Shown here: positions 11,540 to 22,203 of the stretch, one piece after another
Position numbering within the stretch: the stretch's first letter is position 1
Layout: the number at the start of each line of letters is the position of its first letter
Assembly (NCBI GenBank): GCA_021521415.1
Contig: JAIQDT010000234.1
Span: 2,217,304 to 2,281,303, forward strand
DNA from: Bidens hawaiensis
Lineage: Eukaryota; Streptophyta; Magnoliopsida; Asterales; Asteraceae
Length of the DNA: 64,000 bases
Direction: 5' to 3'
Position numbers and translations under genes: made by a program
The notes under the pieces: model-generated
Database searches by the model: none
What the model saw: the letters and a program-made list of their open reading frames with translations, nothing else
What the model was told of the DNA's origin: nothing

Positions 11540-12880
11540 GAAAAAACTACAAAAAAGAATGTGATTTCTGTATGACTATATGAAAATACAAAAACATTGA
11601 AAAATATAAAAATTTGAGAAATGTGATCCGACATAAAATGTGAAATGATAGTATATTGACTTAGAGTACCTAATACATGGATAAACTTGACTAAAAAAGT
11701 GTTGTAAGATCAATTGCATGATGTGTATGATAGGCTTGACAAGTCGTATAAGTGCTGATAAGATATAAACTAAAATGCTAGCCAAATTTAGTGGCACAAT
11801 ATCTTGATCCATAGTTAATATCTATTTTAAGATCTAAAAAATTTAAAGATTGTTGTGTGTATATGCGTTAATTTTGCAAAGAAATTCAACTTATTTTTCT
11901 TTTTATTTTGCAAAGAAATTCAGCTTAATTTTTTCTTTATTTTTGCTTAAGTCTTGGATCCTCTACGCGTGTAGGAATATTGATATGAGGTTTAAGGCCT
12001 AAGTATTCTGCTTTATTTTCTTGGTGTTTTGTATAAAATCTTGGACTTTCTCCACACGATAATATGGTATTATCCGAATTGATTTTTAAGGCTTTATACA
12101 ATTTCAAGTTATTTTATCTTTTTATTTTGTCAAAATGGAACGTTATTTGCGTGTAGTAATGTCGATCTTAAGAGAAAATTTTAACCTTCTGCTTTATTTT
12201 CTTTTTATTATTATTTTTTTGCATGGGCCATAGGTAATCATGTTAAGAAAAGAAAAATAAATACATGTGAAAATTCATTGTATCAAAGATATAAAATTGT
12301 GTTTGATAGATGGGGTCCATATAAGATTTGTGTTTAATTGGATCTAAAAATGTATCATAAAGTTACTGATGGATCTGTGTAAAGTTTAAAGTGTACAATT
12401 ATATCTGCAATCATAGTTGGATTATGCACATAATAATGTCGAAATTGAAGTGTCGATTAGGACTTACTAGTCAATATGATTCCATGTCGTAACTTTTCTC
12501 ACAAAAATATGTAATGCTTCTTGTATTTTGCTTTGATTTTGATTTTGATTTTTATTTGAATATTTGAAAAATTAGAAAAATATTTTCAGTGTGTTTTGAC
12601 ATAAATTTTGAAAAGCCAAAAAGATTTTAAGTGTGTTTGATCTTATTTTTTTTTAGAATCCAAAAAGATTTTATCTTCTACTTTATTTTTTATTACCGAG
12701 CTATACGAATTAAAAAAATTTTAAAAACATTGAAAATTTTGATCAAATCTTGGGTTTTACCATCTTGTACAAAATTTTACCCACGAGTTTAAGTTATTAT
12801 TTATGAAAATGGCATCAAAAATATGGATTTTAATGGCTAAGTTAAGAAATTTACATGAGTTTGAAATGATAAAACCTACA
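11540..12880 (+). other. AT-rich stretch, probably decayed copia 3' end
   Basis: No gene is visible. The sequence is very AT-rich, with many TTTATTTT runs. A direct repeat of roughly 35 bp, TTTTGCAAAGAAATTCA(A/G)CTT plus a T-rich tail, occurs twice at about 11873-11945. The position after a polypurine tract suggests a decayed 3' LTR, but I cannot define its ends. Confidence 0.3.
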
Positions 12881-13225
12881 TTCGTTATTCTTTATTTGTT
12901 ATACCAGTGAAACGAATGTGTGGCCATTCGTTAATTAACTTTAATGAATGTGCTTCATTCGTTACAATTCACATTCGCTTCCGCTATACATAACGAATGA
13001 GGACTCATTCGTTGTTCGGTTAACAAATGAGTGGCGAATGCAAGGTTATTCATTAAATCTTTAACGAATGAATGGCGAATGCAAGGTTATTCGTTAAATC
13101 TTTAACGAATGAATGGCTATTCGTAAATTAGTTTAATGATTGAACCATTTGGGTGCATTGGGAAGTGTGATACACTTGTACGACATATATAAACCCCAGA
13201 GCACGAATGGGAGGCCATTCGTCTC
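12881..13225 (+). repeat. Cluster of CGAATG/CATTCG motifs with small hairpins
   Basis: About thirteen copies of CGAATG or its complement lie within 345 bp, several arranged as inverted pairs. A perfect 10-bp inverted repeat with a 2-bp loop occupies 12992-13013 (AACGAATGAG / CTCATTCGTT). Others are ACGAATG/CATTCGT near 12911-12930 and CGAATGG/CCATTCG at 13204-13221. Positions 13024-13130 also contain a direct repeat of about 42 bp in two to three copies. No coding potential. Confidence 0.7.
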
Positions 13226-13956
13226 TATGTTGTTGCTCTCGATATTACCATTCCCAAAGAGACCTCTTGCAATTTTTTTTTCAGACCTGATTATGTTTGA
13301 TAATCATTTGTTTCTACATCATAGATCGTTTATAAGGTATACACGATCATCTATGATGTTTTAAGTTAAGTTTTGATTATATTTCAAGGGGGTTTGAACG
13401 GTAAAACCCTTACGGGTCGAAATTGGACAAGTGAACCTTAAAATGAACACGAGTAAGTAGGCGGCTAGGGGGTGGCAGGGCTGCGCCTTTTCAATCAATC
13501 TCCAACCGCTCCGCTATTGGTGCGAGCTGTAAGGAGTCTTGATCTCGAGTCAAGCTGGGGCGTCATCTATCTTTTAAGTTAAGTCATTTCCTAATAAGGC
13601 TCCTCTTATTCTTTCTACGATAATCCAAACTGCAAGCACCACGAGTATGTCGAAACAAGTCGATTCCTGAGCCATTCGTCCTCCAACTTGAATATTCTCT
13701 TTAACCAAATGGCCGCCCTAACCCAATCCGCCATTGCCCAAATCTCAAGAGTCATGAGTAGTAATTAAGTGTCAAAAGTAACCGAGCATGAGTGTTACCC
13801 AGTCATCAGTGTCGGCGGTTGGCGAAAACAGGAAAGGGAAATCATGAGCTTGCAGGCCAGGTAAAGTAAATTTGAACTTGCTCATCAAGTTCCGGATCAA
13901 AAGTCAACATACAACGAGACACTTAGACGTATATACATACATACGCCCACCCAAAA
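13226..13956 (+). other. Intergenic sequence upstream of EIF6
   Basis: No gene is recognised. A GC-richer patch at about 13460-13870 differs in composition from its AT-rich surroundings. Its origin is unknown, and a decayed element or organellar fragment is possible. The segment nearest the gene (13925-13950) holds GTATATACATACATAC, a weak TATA-like stretch. Confidence 0.3.
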
Positions 13957-14004
13957 ACAATTACAATTACAATTACAATTACAATTACAATTACAATTAC
14001 AATT
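13957..14004 (+). repeat. Microsatellite (ACAATT)8 in the probable EIF6 leader
   Basis: Eight perfect tandem copies of the hexamer ACAATT. They lie about 260 bp before the EIF6 start codon and downstream of the TATA-like stretch, so they may be part of the 5' UTR. Confidence 0.85.
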
Positions 14005-14264
14005 CAATTATCTTCTCTCATATTATCACCTTGATTCCTGCATTCAAACACCGATCTTCCTCGTTTTCACATCACAGGTCCGCAATTTAATTAACTAATT
14101 TTGTTTTGTTTTTGTTGATTTACCGCTGCCTTCATAGCTGGCCCTATTATATTTGTTTTGGATGAATTAGGGCTAAATCCTGATGATTTATTGACTGTTG
14201 TGTTTGAAGGTTCTTTGAATCCAGAATCATTTTCATTTTCAATTCAACTGCTTGTGATTTTACC
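14005..14264 (+). promoter_or_regulatory. Probable 5' UTR of EIF6, possibly with an intron
   Basis: CT-rich leader-like sequence at 14010-14078 ends in CACAG followed by GTCCGC and a T-rich stretch, which could be a 5' UTR intron. Candidate acceptors are CTTCATAG (about 14138) and TTTGAATCCAG (about 14224). The start codon context TTTACCATGG is good for a plant gene. Confidence 0.4.
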
Positions 14265-16651
14265 ATGGCTACAAGTAAGCTAATAATACTTGTACCTTGT
14301 TTGTGTTAATTTTCATTTTGCATCAATGATGTTTTATTTGGGCATTTTGTATCTGATGTTATTTAGGGTTGAGGTTTGAAAACTCATGTGAAATTGGTGT
14401 ATTCACAAAGCTAACAAATGGTTACTGCTTGGTAGCAAATGAAGGCTCTGAAAGCTTCTACAGGTTGGTTGGTTTGTTCATATGATTGCGGTTTTCGTTC
14501 TGTGGTTTGTTAAAAGTTGTTATTTCAGTCCTTGATCTTTCATATTCGTTGCAATTAACTCCGCCTCATTAACACTGTTAGTGTTCTTCTGTTGAATGGA
14601 AGGGCATTTGGTCTTTTTACATTAGGTACAAGATTTAAAGGCAAAACACATATAATATAAATCTTGTATCTAATGTAACTAGACCAGATTGCCACTTCAT
14701 TCAACAGAAGAAGGTGGAGTAAATTGCAAAGAAAATGATAGAAACTGTTGGACTGAAATAGCGATTTTTAACAGGCCACTAGGACAAAAACCGTAGTCTA
14801 CTCTTGCTATAAATTATAATATCTTGTTTATGAACACGCTACAACAAATTATGTCGGCTTTGCAGTGTTTTTGAGTCTGAGTTGGCTGATGTCATTCCTG
14901 TCATTAAAACTTCGATCGGTGGTACAAGAATAATCGGAAGGCTTTGCATTGGTAAATAAATAATTTCAGCCTATGTTACAACACGGGTCGACTTTGGTTA
15001 CTGATTTTGGATTATATTTTGTAGGAAATAAGAAAGGTCTTTTGTTGCCTCATACTACTACTGACCAAGGTAATTAAAGTCACAGTTCAATAATTCTATT
15101 TAAATATTTAATTAAATGTATTAGTTTGATAATTTGTGTATTGATTTTGTTTATAGAGCTTCAACACTTGAAGAACAGCTTGCCTGATGCGGTTGTTGTG
15201 CAACGAATTAACGAGAGATTATCGGCTCTTGGTAATTGCATGGCGTGTAATGATCATGTTGCTCTTACACATACTGATCTTGATAAGGTGACTGCAATTA
15301 ATATTAGGCACGAAATTCACGGGTTTGGGTTTGGTATAAACGTGTTCAGGCGGGTTCAAGCCAATGAGCATTTATAACTAAACGGGTTGTGTTTTGGTTG
15401 ACCTGACGGATTTGCAGGTTGACCCGCTTGGACTGTTTAGTTTTATACTTGTTTTTTCAAATTTGTTTTATGTCATAACTTAACTTTTTTGTCCAAATTT
15501 TTAAGATAAAAGAGAGACGGGTTAACCAAATTTTGTAGGATTTATGCATATGCAAAATCAAGTAAATAAGTGAATAAACTTTTGGGTTAAACAGGTTGTG
15601 TTCAGGTCGACTTGGCGGGTTCGGGGGCTGATTCGTTAAATTGCAACTTAAGTTATTTTTTTGTCAAAGTTTAAAAGAAATGAGTATCAAGGCCTATAAT
15701 TTAGACATAGTGATTATATATTGTAAATTATAATTTTTGAGTACTAATAAGAAAAATTAAACTTAAATAAAGTTACGGGATAAACAGGTCGTGCTCCGAT
15801 CGACCGTGGCTTCCTTGGTTGATCAGTTTAAGTCATTTAATTTTATACTCTTTTATAAATGTGTTTATGTTGTAACTTATTTATATGCCCAAGTTTAAAA
15901 GTTAAAAGTAGTATTTATTTTACATACATTTCTACTTTTTGTTTTAAAAATTGTAATTTGTGTATCAATATGCAAAAAGAATAAAATAAAAATGTAAACG
16001 AGGGGTGGTCATGTCAACTCACAAAAACTTGCCATGTTCAGGTTGATGTCTGACATAATTTTCAGGTTCATGGCAAATTTCCGTATTCGTGTCGGGTTGG
16101 GGTCCAATTTCTGTGTTCGTATTGGGTTCTTGTCAAATTTCCGTGTTTGTATCGGGTTCGACCCGTCAACCCACAAACACCCCCGACACTCGTACATAAT
16201 ATTATGCTACCCTTAACAACAAATTCAAAACGACCCGGGTGAAATTACTCTCTAAAACAACTCGCGTTAAATTTGTTTATAGGAAACTGAAGAAATGATA
16301 GCCGATGTTCTTGGTGTGGAAGTGTTTAGACAGACAATTGCAGGCAATGTTCTTGTCGGTAGTTATTGTGCATTTTCTAATAGAGGTGGGTTGGTTCACC
16401 CCCGAACATCAGTTGAAGATTTGGAAGAGCTGTCAACCCTATTGCAGGTCCCGCTGGTTGCAGGCACGGTTAACCGTGGTAGTGAAGTGATTGCAGGTGG
16501 GTTAACCGTTAACGACTGGGCCGCATTTTGTGGGTCAGATACTACAGCTACTGAGCTCTCGGTGATTGAGAATGTTTTTAAGTTAAGAGAAGCTCAATCT
16601 AGTGGCGGTGTTGACGAGGCGAGCAAGTCGTTGGTTTCTACGTATGTTTGA
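14265..16651 (+). CDS. EIF6: Eukaryotic translation initiation factor 6 (eIF6), six coding exons
   Basis: eIF6 binds the 60S ribosomal subunit, acts in its nucleolar maturation and keeps it from joining 40S too early. Exons: 14265-14274, 14367-14463, 14866-14951, 15025-15069, 15157-15287 and 16283-16651. All introns are GT-AG and the exons join in frame to 738 nt, 245 residues plus TGA, the usual eIF6 length. Hallmarks are [16 protein letters not shown] at the N-terminus, [63 protein letters not shown] and [19 protein letters not shown]. No stop or frameshift is seen, so the gene looks functional. The first coding exon holds only three codons plus one base. Reading on past exon 5 without splicing would give a false C-terminus ending at 15377. 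It is the only recognised intact host gene in the window. Confidence 0.95.
14484..14798. mobile_element. Foldback MITE in EIF6 intron 2
   Basis: The two halves are imperfect inverted copies of one another. The left arm has GCGGTTTTCGTTCT, TTGTTAAAAG, TATTTCAGTCC, TTGCAATT, CTTCTGTTGAATG and TACAAGATTT in order. The right arm has their complements in reverse order, ending GGACTGAAATA and AAAAACCGTAGTC. The arms meet near 14650. It fills most of the 402-bp intron. No target duplication is clear, so superfamily is unassigned. Confidence 0.75.
15380..15960 (+). repeat. Three degenerate copies of a roughly 200-bp repeat in EIF6 intron 5
   Basis: Blocks starting near 15377, 15588 and 15778 each open with a variant of AAACAGGTTGTG followed by a GGTCGACC-like GC-rich part and continue with a variant of TAACTTATTTTTTTGTCCAAGTTTAAAAG. 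Spacing is about 190-210 bp. They explain much of this 995-bp intron. Confidence 0.55.
16076..16165 (+). repeat. Three copies of a roughly 30-bp repeat in EIF6 intron 5
   Basis: The unit AATTTCCGTGTTCGTATCGG plus GTTC occurs three times in a row with substitutions, ending close to GGGTTCGACCCGTCAACCC. It lies about 120 bp before exon 6. Confidence 0.6.
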
Positions 16652-16795
16652 ATCAAAATGAGAAGTTATGTTGCTTTTTTGGTTTTGTATGTTGTTGAAA
16701 GTTGATGTGTTTTTATATGTTTTGCTTTGTGTTTAATTCAGTCTTCGTATTGTATTATTTCCCTTGGTTTATTAGGGAAACCTATGTACAACAAG

Positions 16796-16801
16796 AATAA
16801 A
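16796..16801 (+). terminator. Candidate EIF6 polyadenylation signal
   Basis: AATAAA 145 bp after the stop codon, with a further AATAAAC at about 16807. Spacing is suitable for a plant 3' UTR. Confidence 0.5.
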
Positions 16802-17710
16802 ATATCAATAAACATAACAAAATACTAAAGCCATTCCCACTTTGATTTTGAAAGGATGGTAAAGTGGTTTGGGTGATATCAAGGTGGGACTTTCTTATGC
16901 ACCAAGAATCTCGTATGTGCATGGTCGATATAGGATCTGCCTAGGGTGTTAAAGCTTGGCCCCGTCCTTTGAAGTGCATATTGACTATGGGTGTGTTTGT
17001 TTGAGATCTGAATGGGGCTGAAGTCTGATTCGCCCAGACTTCATTTCGTTTGTTTCATTCAAAGATCATATCTGAATGCTGAATGGGGCTCTTACCCTTT
17101 CAGATTTAGAACACAACTGAATGAGAAGGACGACCTAATTGCCCATACATGTTCATTCCTTCTTCTCTTTTCTTCTCTTATGGGCGACGACCAACGCACA
17201 CCACCACCAACACTCGGTTTCTGTCCAATCCCAAGCACAACCAGGTTTGATTTCTGTCTCCCTACCCTAGTCGAGTTCTGTTTCCCGGCCTCTTCGGTTC
17301 TAATATGGTTTGAATGGCTAGGCTTAGAAGCTAGGGTTTTGTTCAGTTTATGTTAAATCTCATCAAGATTCATCAAATTACAAGATTCGTTTTCTCATGT
17401 CTTGAAAAATATACGCTAATTGATGTATTGATTTTTATTCAAATTTGCAGTGTGATTGGTTCAACTAGGGTTAAAAATTGATACACTTTTGCGCTAGAAA
17501 TCCGGTTTAGGTTTTGGGGTTATTGTGATTACTATTTACGATTTAGGTTTTGTTGGATTTTATGGATTTGATATTCCGGAGGCATAATGGTAGTGCCTCG
17601 GTGGCTCATGGCAGTGATTTCTTTACTTTGGGTACGTCTGATTTCACATATAACAGAACCTTAATCGCTGGGTCAGCTGATCATCAGCTTGATTAGGGAC
17701 ACCGAACACT

Positions 17711-17930
17711 TTGAGTTTGTTCTTCTTATTGGAGGAACAATTGAAAGCGGAAGTGGCAAACAACAAGAGGGAAAATTTTGAGAAATATGAACTCGCTGCA
17801 GAGGTATTGGATTTTCTAGGGTTTTTTTACATTAAGTTGATTGATTTCATTTATCTGCTTACTATTGATTATGGTTTTCTTTTTATTTGCAGTTACAAAA
17901 AAACAGGAAGAACAAAACGCTAGACAACTG
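17711..17930 (+). pseudogene. Exon-like coiled-coil fragment of unknown gene
   Basis: Not recognised. A frame beginning in the 17720s reads LLEEQLKAEVANNKRENFEK and YELAAE, a charged heptad-like stretch, and ends at GCAGAG followed by GTATTG, a plausible splice donor. A plausible acceptor TTATTTGCAG at about 17892 is followed by sequence whose third frame reads KKQEEQNARQLL before GTAGGT. The two pieces are not in the same frame, so if they are exons of one gene it is broken. Upstream, 17160-17245 resembles a 5' UTR and start (ATGGGCGACGAC). A captured gene fragment inside a transposon is possible. Confidence 0.3.
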
Positions 17931-18509
17931 TTGGTAGGTTTTGTATTAGTTTTCATTATTTCTCAGTTTATTTGTGTCTCAAACTCATAGTTGGTTGGTT
18001 TGAGATTTGCCTGTATTTGATATAATTGCTACCTATTTTCAAATCTGTAGCCATATATGAAATCATAATACTGTGCACATCTTAGGTAAAATCACATTCA
18101 CTTGAAAGATACTAGGTTTCACCTCAAAAATAAGTTTCAGAATGTTTGGATCTCTGTGAGTTTACATTCTGCATGTTCATGTTTGAATAAATTATTTTCA
18201 CCTATCATAGTTAATTACATAGGCAAGGTATTAGGTTTTAATTTTGTTACTTATGAATTGCTCACTCATAATAGGTTTGCCATGCATTGATCTGCATACG
18301 CCATGTGGATTGCAAAAGTTGTGTCTGCATTAGTGAACATATTGGTTTTGATTAATATAAAAGCGATACTTAGTTTTTAAACATGTGGTTATTTTCCAAC
18401 AAATTAGGTCTGCAAAATGACTTGCTATGTGATGCTTCTTATGTGCCTTAACGACTATAGCCCTGGAACATATACACCTTGCAATAATCAGCAGATTATG
18501 TGCTAGCCA

Positions 18510-18645
18510 GTTGGGTCGGTTAACGGGTCAACACTGGCCTATTTGGTTAACAGGTCAAAGTTGCCCAGGGTGGTTAACGTCTAAAAGCCAACTGTGGTGA
18601 ATAACATGTCAAAACTGCTTGGGTTGCCTAACGGGTCAAAACTGG
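18510..18645 (+). repeat. Degenerate tandem repeat, about 27 bp by five
   Basis: Variants of GGTTAACGGGTCAAAACTGG recur at about 18517, 18544, 18571, 18597 and 18622. They carry substitutions but keep the TTAAC and GTCAA cores. Confidence 0.6.
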
Positions 18646-19474
18646 ATGCCCCCGATGCATCAGCTAACAATTCAACAATGGCTATGTAACCTAACGGTTA
18701 TAATCAATCAAGCTGAAGAAGTCATTTCTATTAGTACTCACCCTTTGTGGATGCATTATTCCTTTTAATTTTCTATAGATTATATGTTCAGGTCAATTTG
18801 GTTATATATTTAATATGTATAATTTATTTTTTTCATAAATTATGTTTGTTGGTAATAATTTCAGTTTGACCCAAAAAAAATTCCCAAATGTGTTGTATAA
18901 ATTATGCATAATTTGTTGATTTAATTAAGGGTTATATACCAAGTCATGACTTTTGTCTACTTTTCTTAACATCTTCATCACTGACTTGACATATCATGCT
19001 ATTTGATCACAAATGAAGGGTTATATACCAAGTCAGTTCTTTGTATTTGGAAGACAAAGCTTGCTTAATGGTGACGACAAAACTTATTTAATGGTAATTT
19101 TAGTGGTGTAAATTTTTTCGAATAATTTGTAGTGTGTATTGGTGACGACAAAACTTGCTTAATGTTTCGAATCTTCTTGGCAAATTGATATTAAGATAGA
19201 TACATACTTCGTTTTACAATGTGTAACGTGCTCCAATGCGTTTTGATCCAAAAGTTGGTGTGTGATGCACGATTAATCAGCTCTGATGAAACGTATGCAT
19301 TTTATTCAGCACAAAATAGTTCATGTGGGGTAAAATAGTCTTTTTGTATCGTCATTTAGAGGCCCAACCAAATAACACTTACTGGTTCAGCTCTTATCGG
19401 CTCAGAGTTTCTTAATCATTCAGACCTCTTACTGATTCAGCACTTAATTGCTCAGGGCACTTGCCAAACAGCCC

Positions 19475-20306
19475 GTATGGTTGATCATACGAGATAACCG
19501 ATAAACCTCATATTGTTTTGGTGGTCCTAGAATCGGCTCTGATGATAAATGGAATTAACCCCGAAAATGAACGCTGATGATTAGTAATGAAACAAATTTG
19601 AACATACATGAGAGAAATAACTTGTCGAAAATCAGTTGTATTAAGCTGAAGTATCTTGCTAACACAATGGTGTGGCGATGTATCCACAATTGCCTAGAAA
19701 ATAACCCTTAATATAACTTTAAGGAATTATAGAATTAAAGTTAAATTAGTATTGATCATAATCATAATGCCGAACTTGAAGCACATTTTAGGACTAGTCC
19801 TCATGGCATATACAACAGGGTGATACAATAGATCAGACGCACGTTCCCATGTTTTTGGGATTGTCATGATTAAATTTAGGATCTTCATTTAACATGGGAC
19901 TCCATTCATGAAATATATCTATCCAATGCACACCATGTTGTTCGCATGACCCTCAAGAACTGGTATTTGTCATCCCCCCCCCCCCTCTCTCTCTCTTATT
20001 ATCATCAATCAAATCACAAAAAATCCCACATCTTTTCTCACCAAAGTTTCTAACTTTCTTCATGATCATATGTGTAGATTTCTGAGTATGGGTCTTCTCA
20101 CTAGGTCAACACAACAATGCCCTTTTCTGATTTTTTTTTTTGAAACTAATGCTTTTCTCAAGAATATGATCACAACTAATGACATGTTTAGATTCTTCTT
20201 ACATTTAGTGTCTTCTCCAATACAAATGGCGATTTGGTGTGGGATTATAGGTGTGTAAGATGTTGACTCAGAGAACGTCAGGGAGTTTTCTGGAAAAGGA
20301 AACACA
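19475..20306 (+). other. Intergenic stretch with C12(TC)5 tract
   Basis: No gene is recognised. A run of twelve C at 19974-19985 followed by five TC dinucleotides to 19995 is the only clear structure. Short ORFs around 20070-20260 on both strands show no family resemblance. Confidence 0.4.
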
Positions 20307-20466
20307 TCGCCATTCTCAGTGGCAATTTCTGCAAAAAAGTATCATATCGTCATTCTCAATGGAAATTTTTGTAAAAAAGTACCATGTCGCCATTCTTCAT
20401 GCCAATTTCTACCAATACCTGACAAAAAGTTAAAAGTGTTGCCATTTTTAATGACGATTATTGTAA
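20307..20466 (+). repeat. Minisatellite, 40-bp unit, three to four copies
   Basis: Units begin TCGCCATTCT or TCGTCATTCT at 20307, 20347 and 20387, exactly 40 bp apart, with a more diverged fourth copy from about 20437. Each contains a small dyad (GCCATTCTCAGTGGC in the first) followed by an A-run. Confidence 0.7.
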
Positions 20467-20739
20467 TACTCTTATAATTATCGGGACCAGGAATAAGACT
20501 TGTGCTACCATAACTAATAAATGCGTAAACATTGGTCTTTCATAAAGCAATTGAGGACTATAGACGATTTTTAAATGGATAACTCTTGTAATACTCATAT
20601 ATCTTTTCATATAAACAATTATTTGAGTTTGAATGTGTCTTAAATTGGTATGAACAAACACAGAATTGAACTGGATAGTCTGAATCTACGTTTCCCCAAG
20701 TGTGAATCCACTGATTGCTGATGATGTCAGATCCTAGCT

Positions 20740-21274
20740 AACTGCCTGCAAAACAGAACATCGTGAGTCTCGTCACTGGAAGGACACGATGGGGGTCTTC
20801 TCGTAACCACCTTTCGGTGTGAGAATAAGTACTGTACTGATCGGAAATAAGTACGAATAAAAGTAATTGCTTAGAGCGTTTGGGAGTGAATGAATACCTC
20901 AAGGAGATGACTCGAGTATTTATAGCCGAAGGTGGAGGGAAGGTGAATGATGGAGTTGTCGCTATCAAGATATTTCATATCTTCCTAAATGGACAAGTGT
21001 CGAGCGCTTATAGGATGTGGCATCCTGGCCACGTTTGGAGACGGTTACCAGGTGTCATCTTTCCATTGCTGATGTCGCTATCAGGGAATGTCGGGAAAAT
21101 CTTCTAGAAGTAATTTGTTACAACTGCTCTTCCATATCACGTGAGGACCTTGCGTGTGTGGGGTCCTTGGCGTGGCTGGCGGGTTCCTTTCGTGGATGCT
21201 CAATGGTAATCAGCGGGTTGTGTTGGAGACCCGCGAGGTGTCTGTAAGTTCGCGGGTAGTTTTACTATCCTACA
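20740..21274 (-). mobile_element. LTR of another retroelement, minus strand (left end approximate)
   Basis: On the minus strand the sequence starts TGTAGGATAG at 21274, directly after a polypurine tract, as a 3' LTR does. It contains a TATA box at 20925-20916. The other LTR end is unclear and 20740 is an estimate. The element's interior is cut at 21315 by the gypsy array. Confidence 0.45.
20916..20925 (-). promoter_or_regulatory. TATA box in the 20.7-21.3 kb LTR
   Basis: CTATAAATAC on the minus strand, a good plant TATA box, placed about two thirds into the LTR. Confidence 0.5.
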
Positions 21275-21280
21275 TCTATA

Positions 21281-21294
21281 AGTCCCCCCAGTCC
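21281..21294 (-). other. Polypurine tract
   Basis: GGACTGGGGGGACT on the minus strand, six bases before the putative LTR start TGTAGG. Confidence 0.45.
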
Positions 21295-21707
21295 ATTGTT
21301 TCTTCCGTGATGTGATGTAACACCCCGTAACCGCAGCGGAAACGTAAACGGGATGCAACAGACACATCTGTTATCAACAGCATTGCTTATAAAGAAAACA
21401 CCACTACAATAATTTAAACGTATTACATTGTTCCGAGTTTCGTTACCGATTAGGCGTTAGCACATAAGTTTTACCAATAGTATGTTAACATGTTTAATAC
21501 AAAATATAGACCCTTAAGCTTCCACAAAATAGCACACATCATCAAGCACGTATCACTCATTCCAATTTGGGTGTACCTAGAAAGCATGTAAAGAAAACGG
21601 GTCAACTACGAATAGTTGGTGAGTTTCACTAATTTAAATAAATCATGACAAATCATTTTAATAATCATAAATAAATGATGTAATTATGCTGAGCCTACAA
21701 GTGAAAA

Positions 21708-21877
21708 CTCTGTTAACCCAGAAACACATTTAATAACCTCTGGGGACACTGTTAACCCAGAAACACATTTAATAACCTCTGGGGACACTGTTAACCCATA
21801 AATACATTTAATAGCCTCTGGGGACACTGTTAACCCAGAAATACATTTAATAACCTCTGGGGACACTGTTAACCCAG
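21708..21877 (-). repeat. 39-bp tandem repeat in LTR 1 (about 4.4 copies)
   Basis: The motif CTGGGGACACTGTTAACCCAG recurs every 39 bp. Each copy is an inverted repeat, TCTGGG pairing with CCCAGA, with GTTAAC in the loop region. Related single copies lie at 22204-22224 and 22239-22258. The same block is present in every LTR: 28687-28856, 37848-38017, 47008-47177 and 56169-56338. Being downstream of the likely transcription start, it would be in the RNA leader. The period of 13 codons makes it look open in one frame, but it is not coding. Confidence 0.9.
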
Positions 21878-22203
21878 AACACTGTTTCGGGCCTTACAAT
21901 ATTAGCAACTCAGACAATTACCATCATAATACATTACCGTACGATTCCCGTACAATAAACATTATATAAATACATTCATTTCCATGCGATCGGCATGTAC
22001 GTAAACACTTTGATAAAAACATGCTTTCCGCCCCGGGAAAATATTTAAAACAGTTCAATAAAAAGGGGCTCGTGAAACTCACCTTTTTGTGAGCAAAGAT
22101 GTAATACTGTGCACAGCTACCGGTCCGGATCTGTAATACGATCCCTAAGTCGTTACTACACAATTTCTATTAATATAACTTAAATTCGTGTTAACCGGTA
22201 CGT

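Larger units (their letters stand above)
16989..19474. mobile_element. Possible hAT-like non-autonomous element
   Basis: The left end reads GGGTGTGTTTG and the right end, on the opposite strand, GGGCTGTTTGG, an imperfect terminal inverted repeat. Both ends are rich in short subterminal motifs of the CTGAAT / ATTCAG type. Such ends with subterminal repeats fit the hAT superfamily. No 8-bp target duplication was visible and no transposase was recognised, so the call is tentative. The interior contains exon-like sequence at 17160-17930 and a degenerate tandem repeat at 18510-18645. Confidence 0.35.

Noticed and set aside
13872..14090. ORF with Asn-Tyr repeats before EIF6
   Set aside because: Translation of the (ACAATT)8 microsatellite in the probable leader.
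15288..15377. Extension of EIF6 exon 5 to the stop at 15377
   Set aside because: The donor AAG/GTGACT at 15287 joins in frame to exon 6, giving the conserved eIF6 C-terminus of normal length.
16034..16216. Short ORFs on both strands in EIF6 intron 5
   Set aside because: They fall in the 30-bp repeat and are removed by splicing.
21684..21866. Short ORF of 13-residue repeats in each LTR
   Set aside because: Produced by a 39-bp tandem repeat that happens to be divisible by three. Lies in the LTR and makes no known protein.
21708..21877. CRISPR-like regular repeats
   Set aside because: Direct tandem repeat without unique spacers, in a plant LTR.
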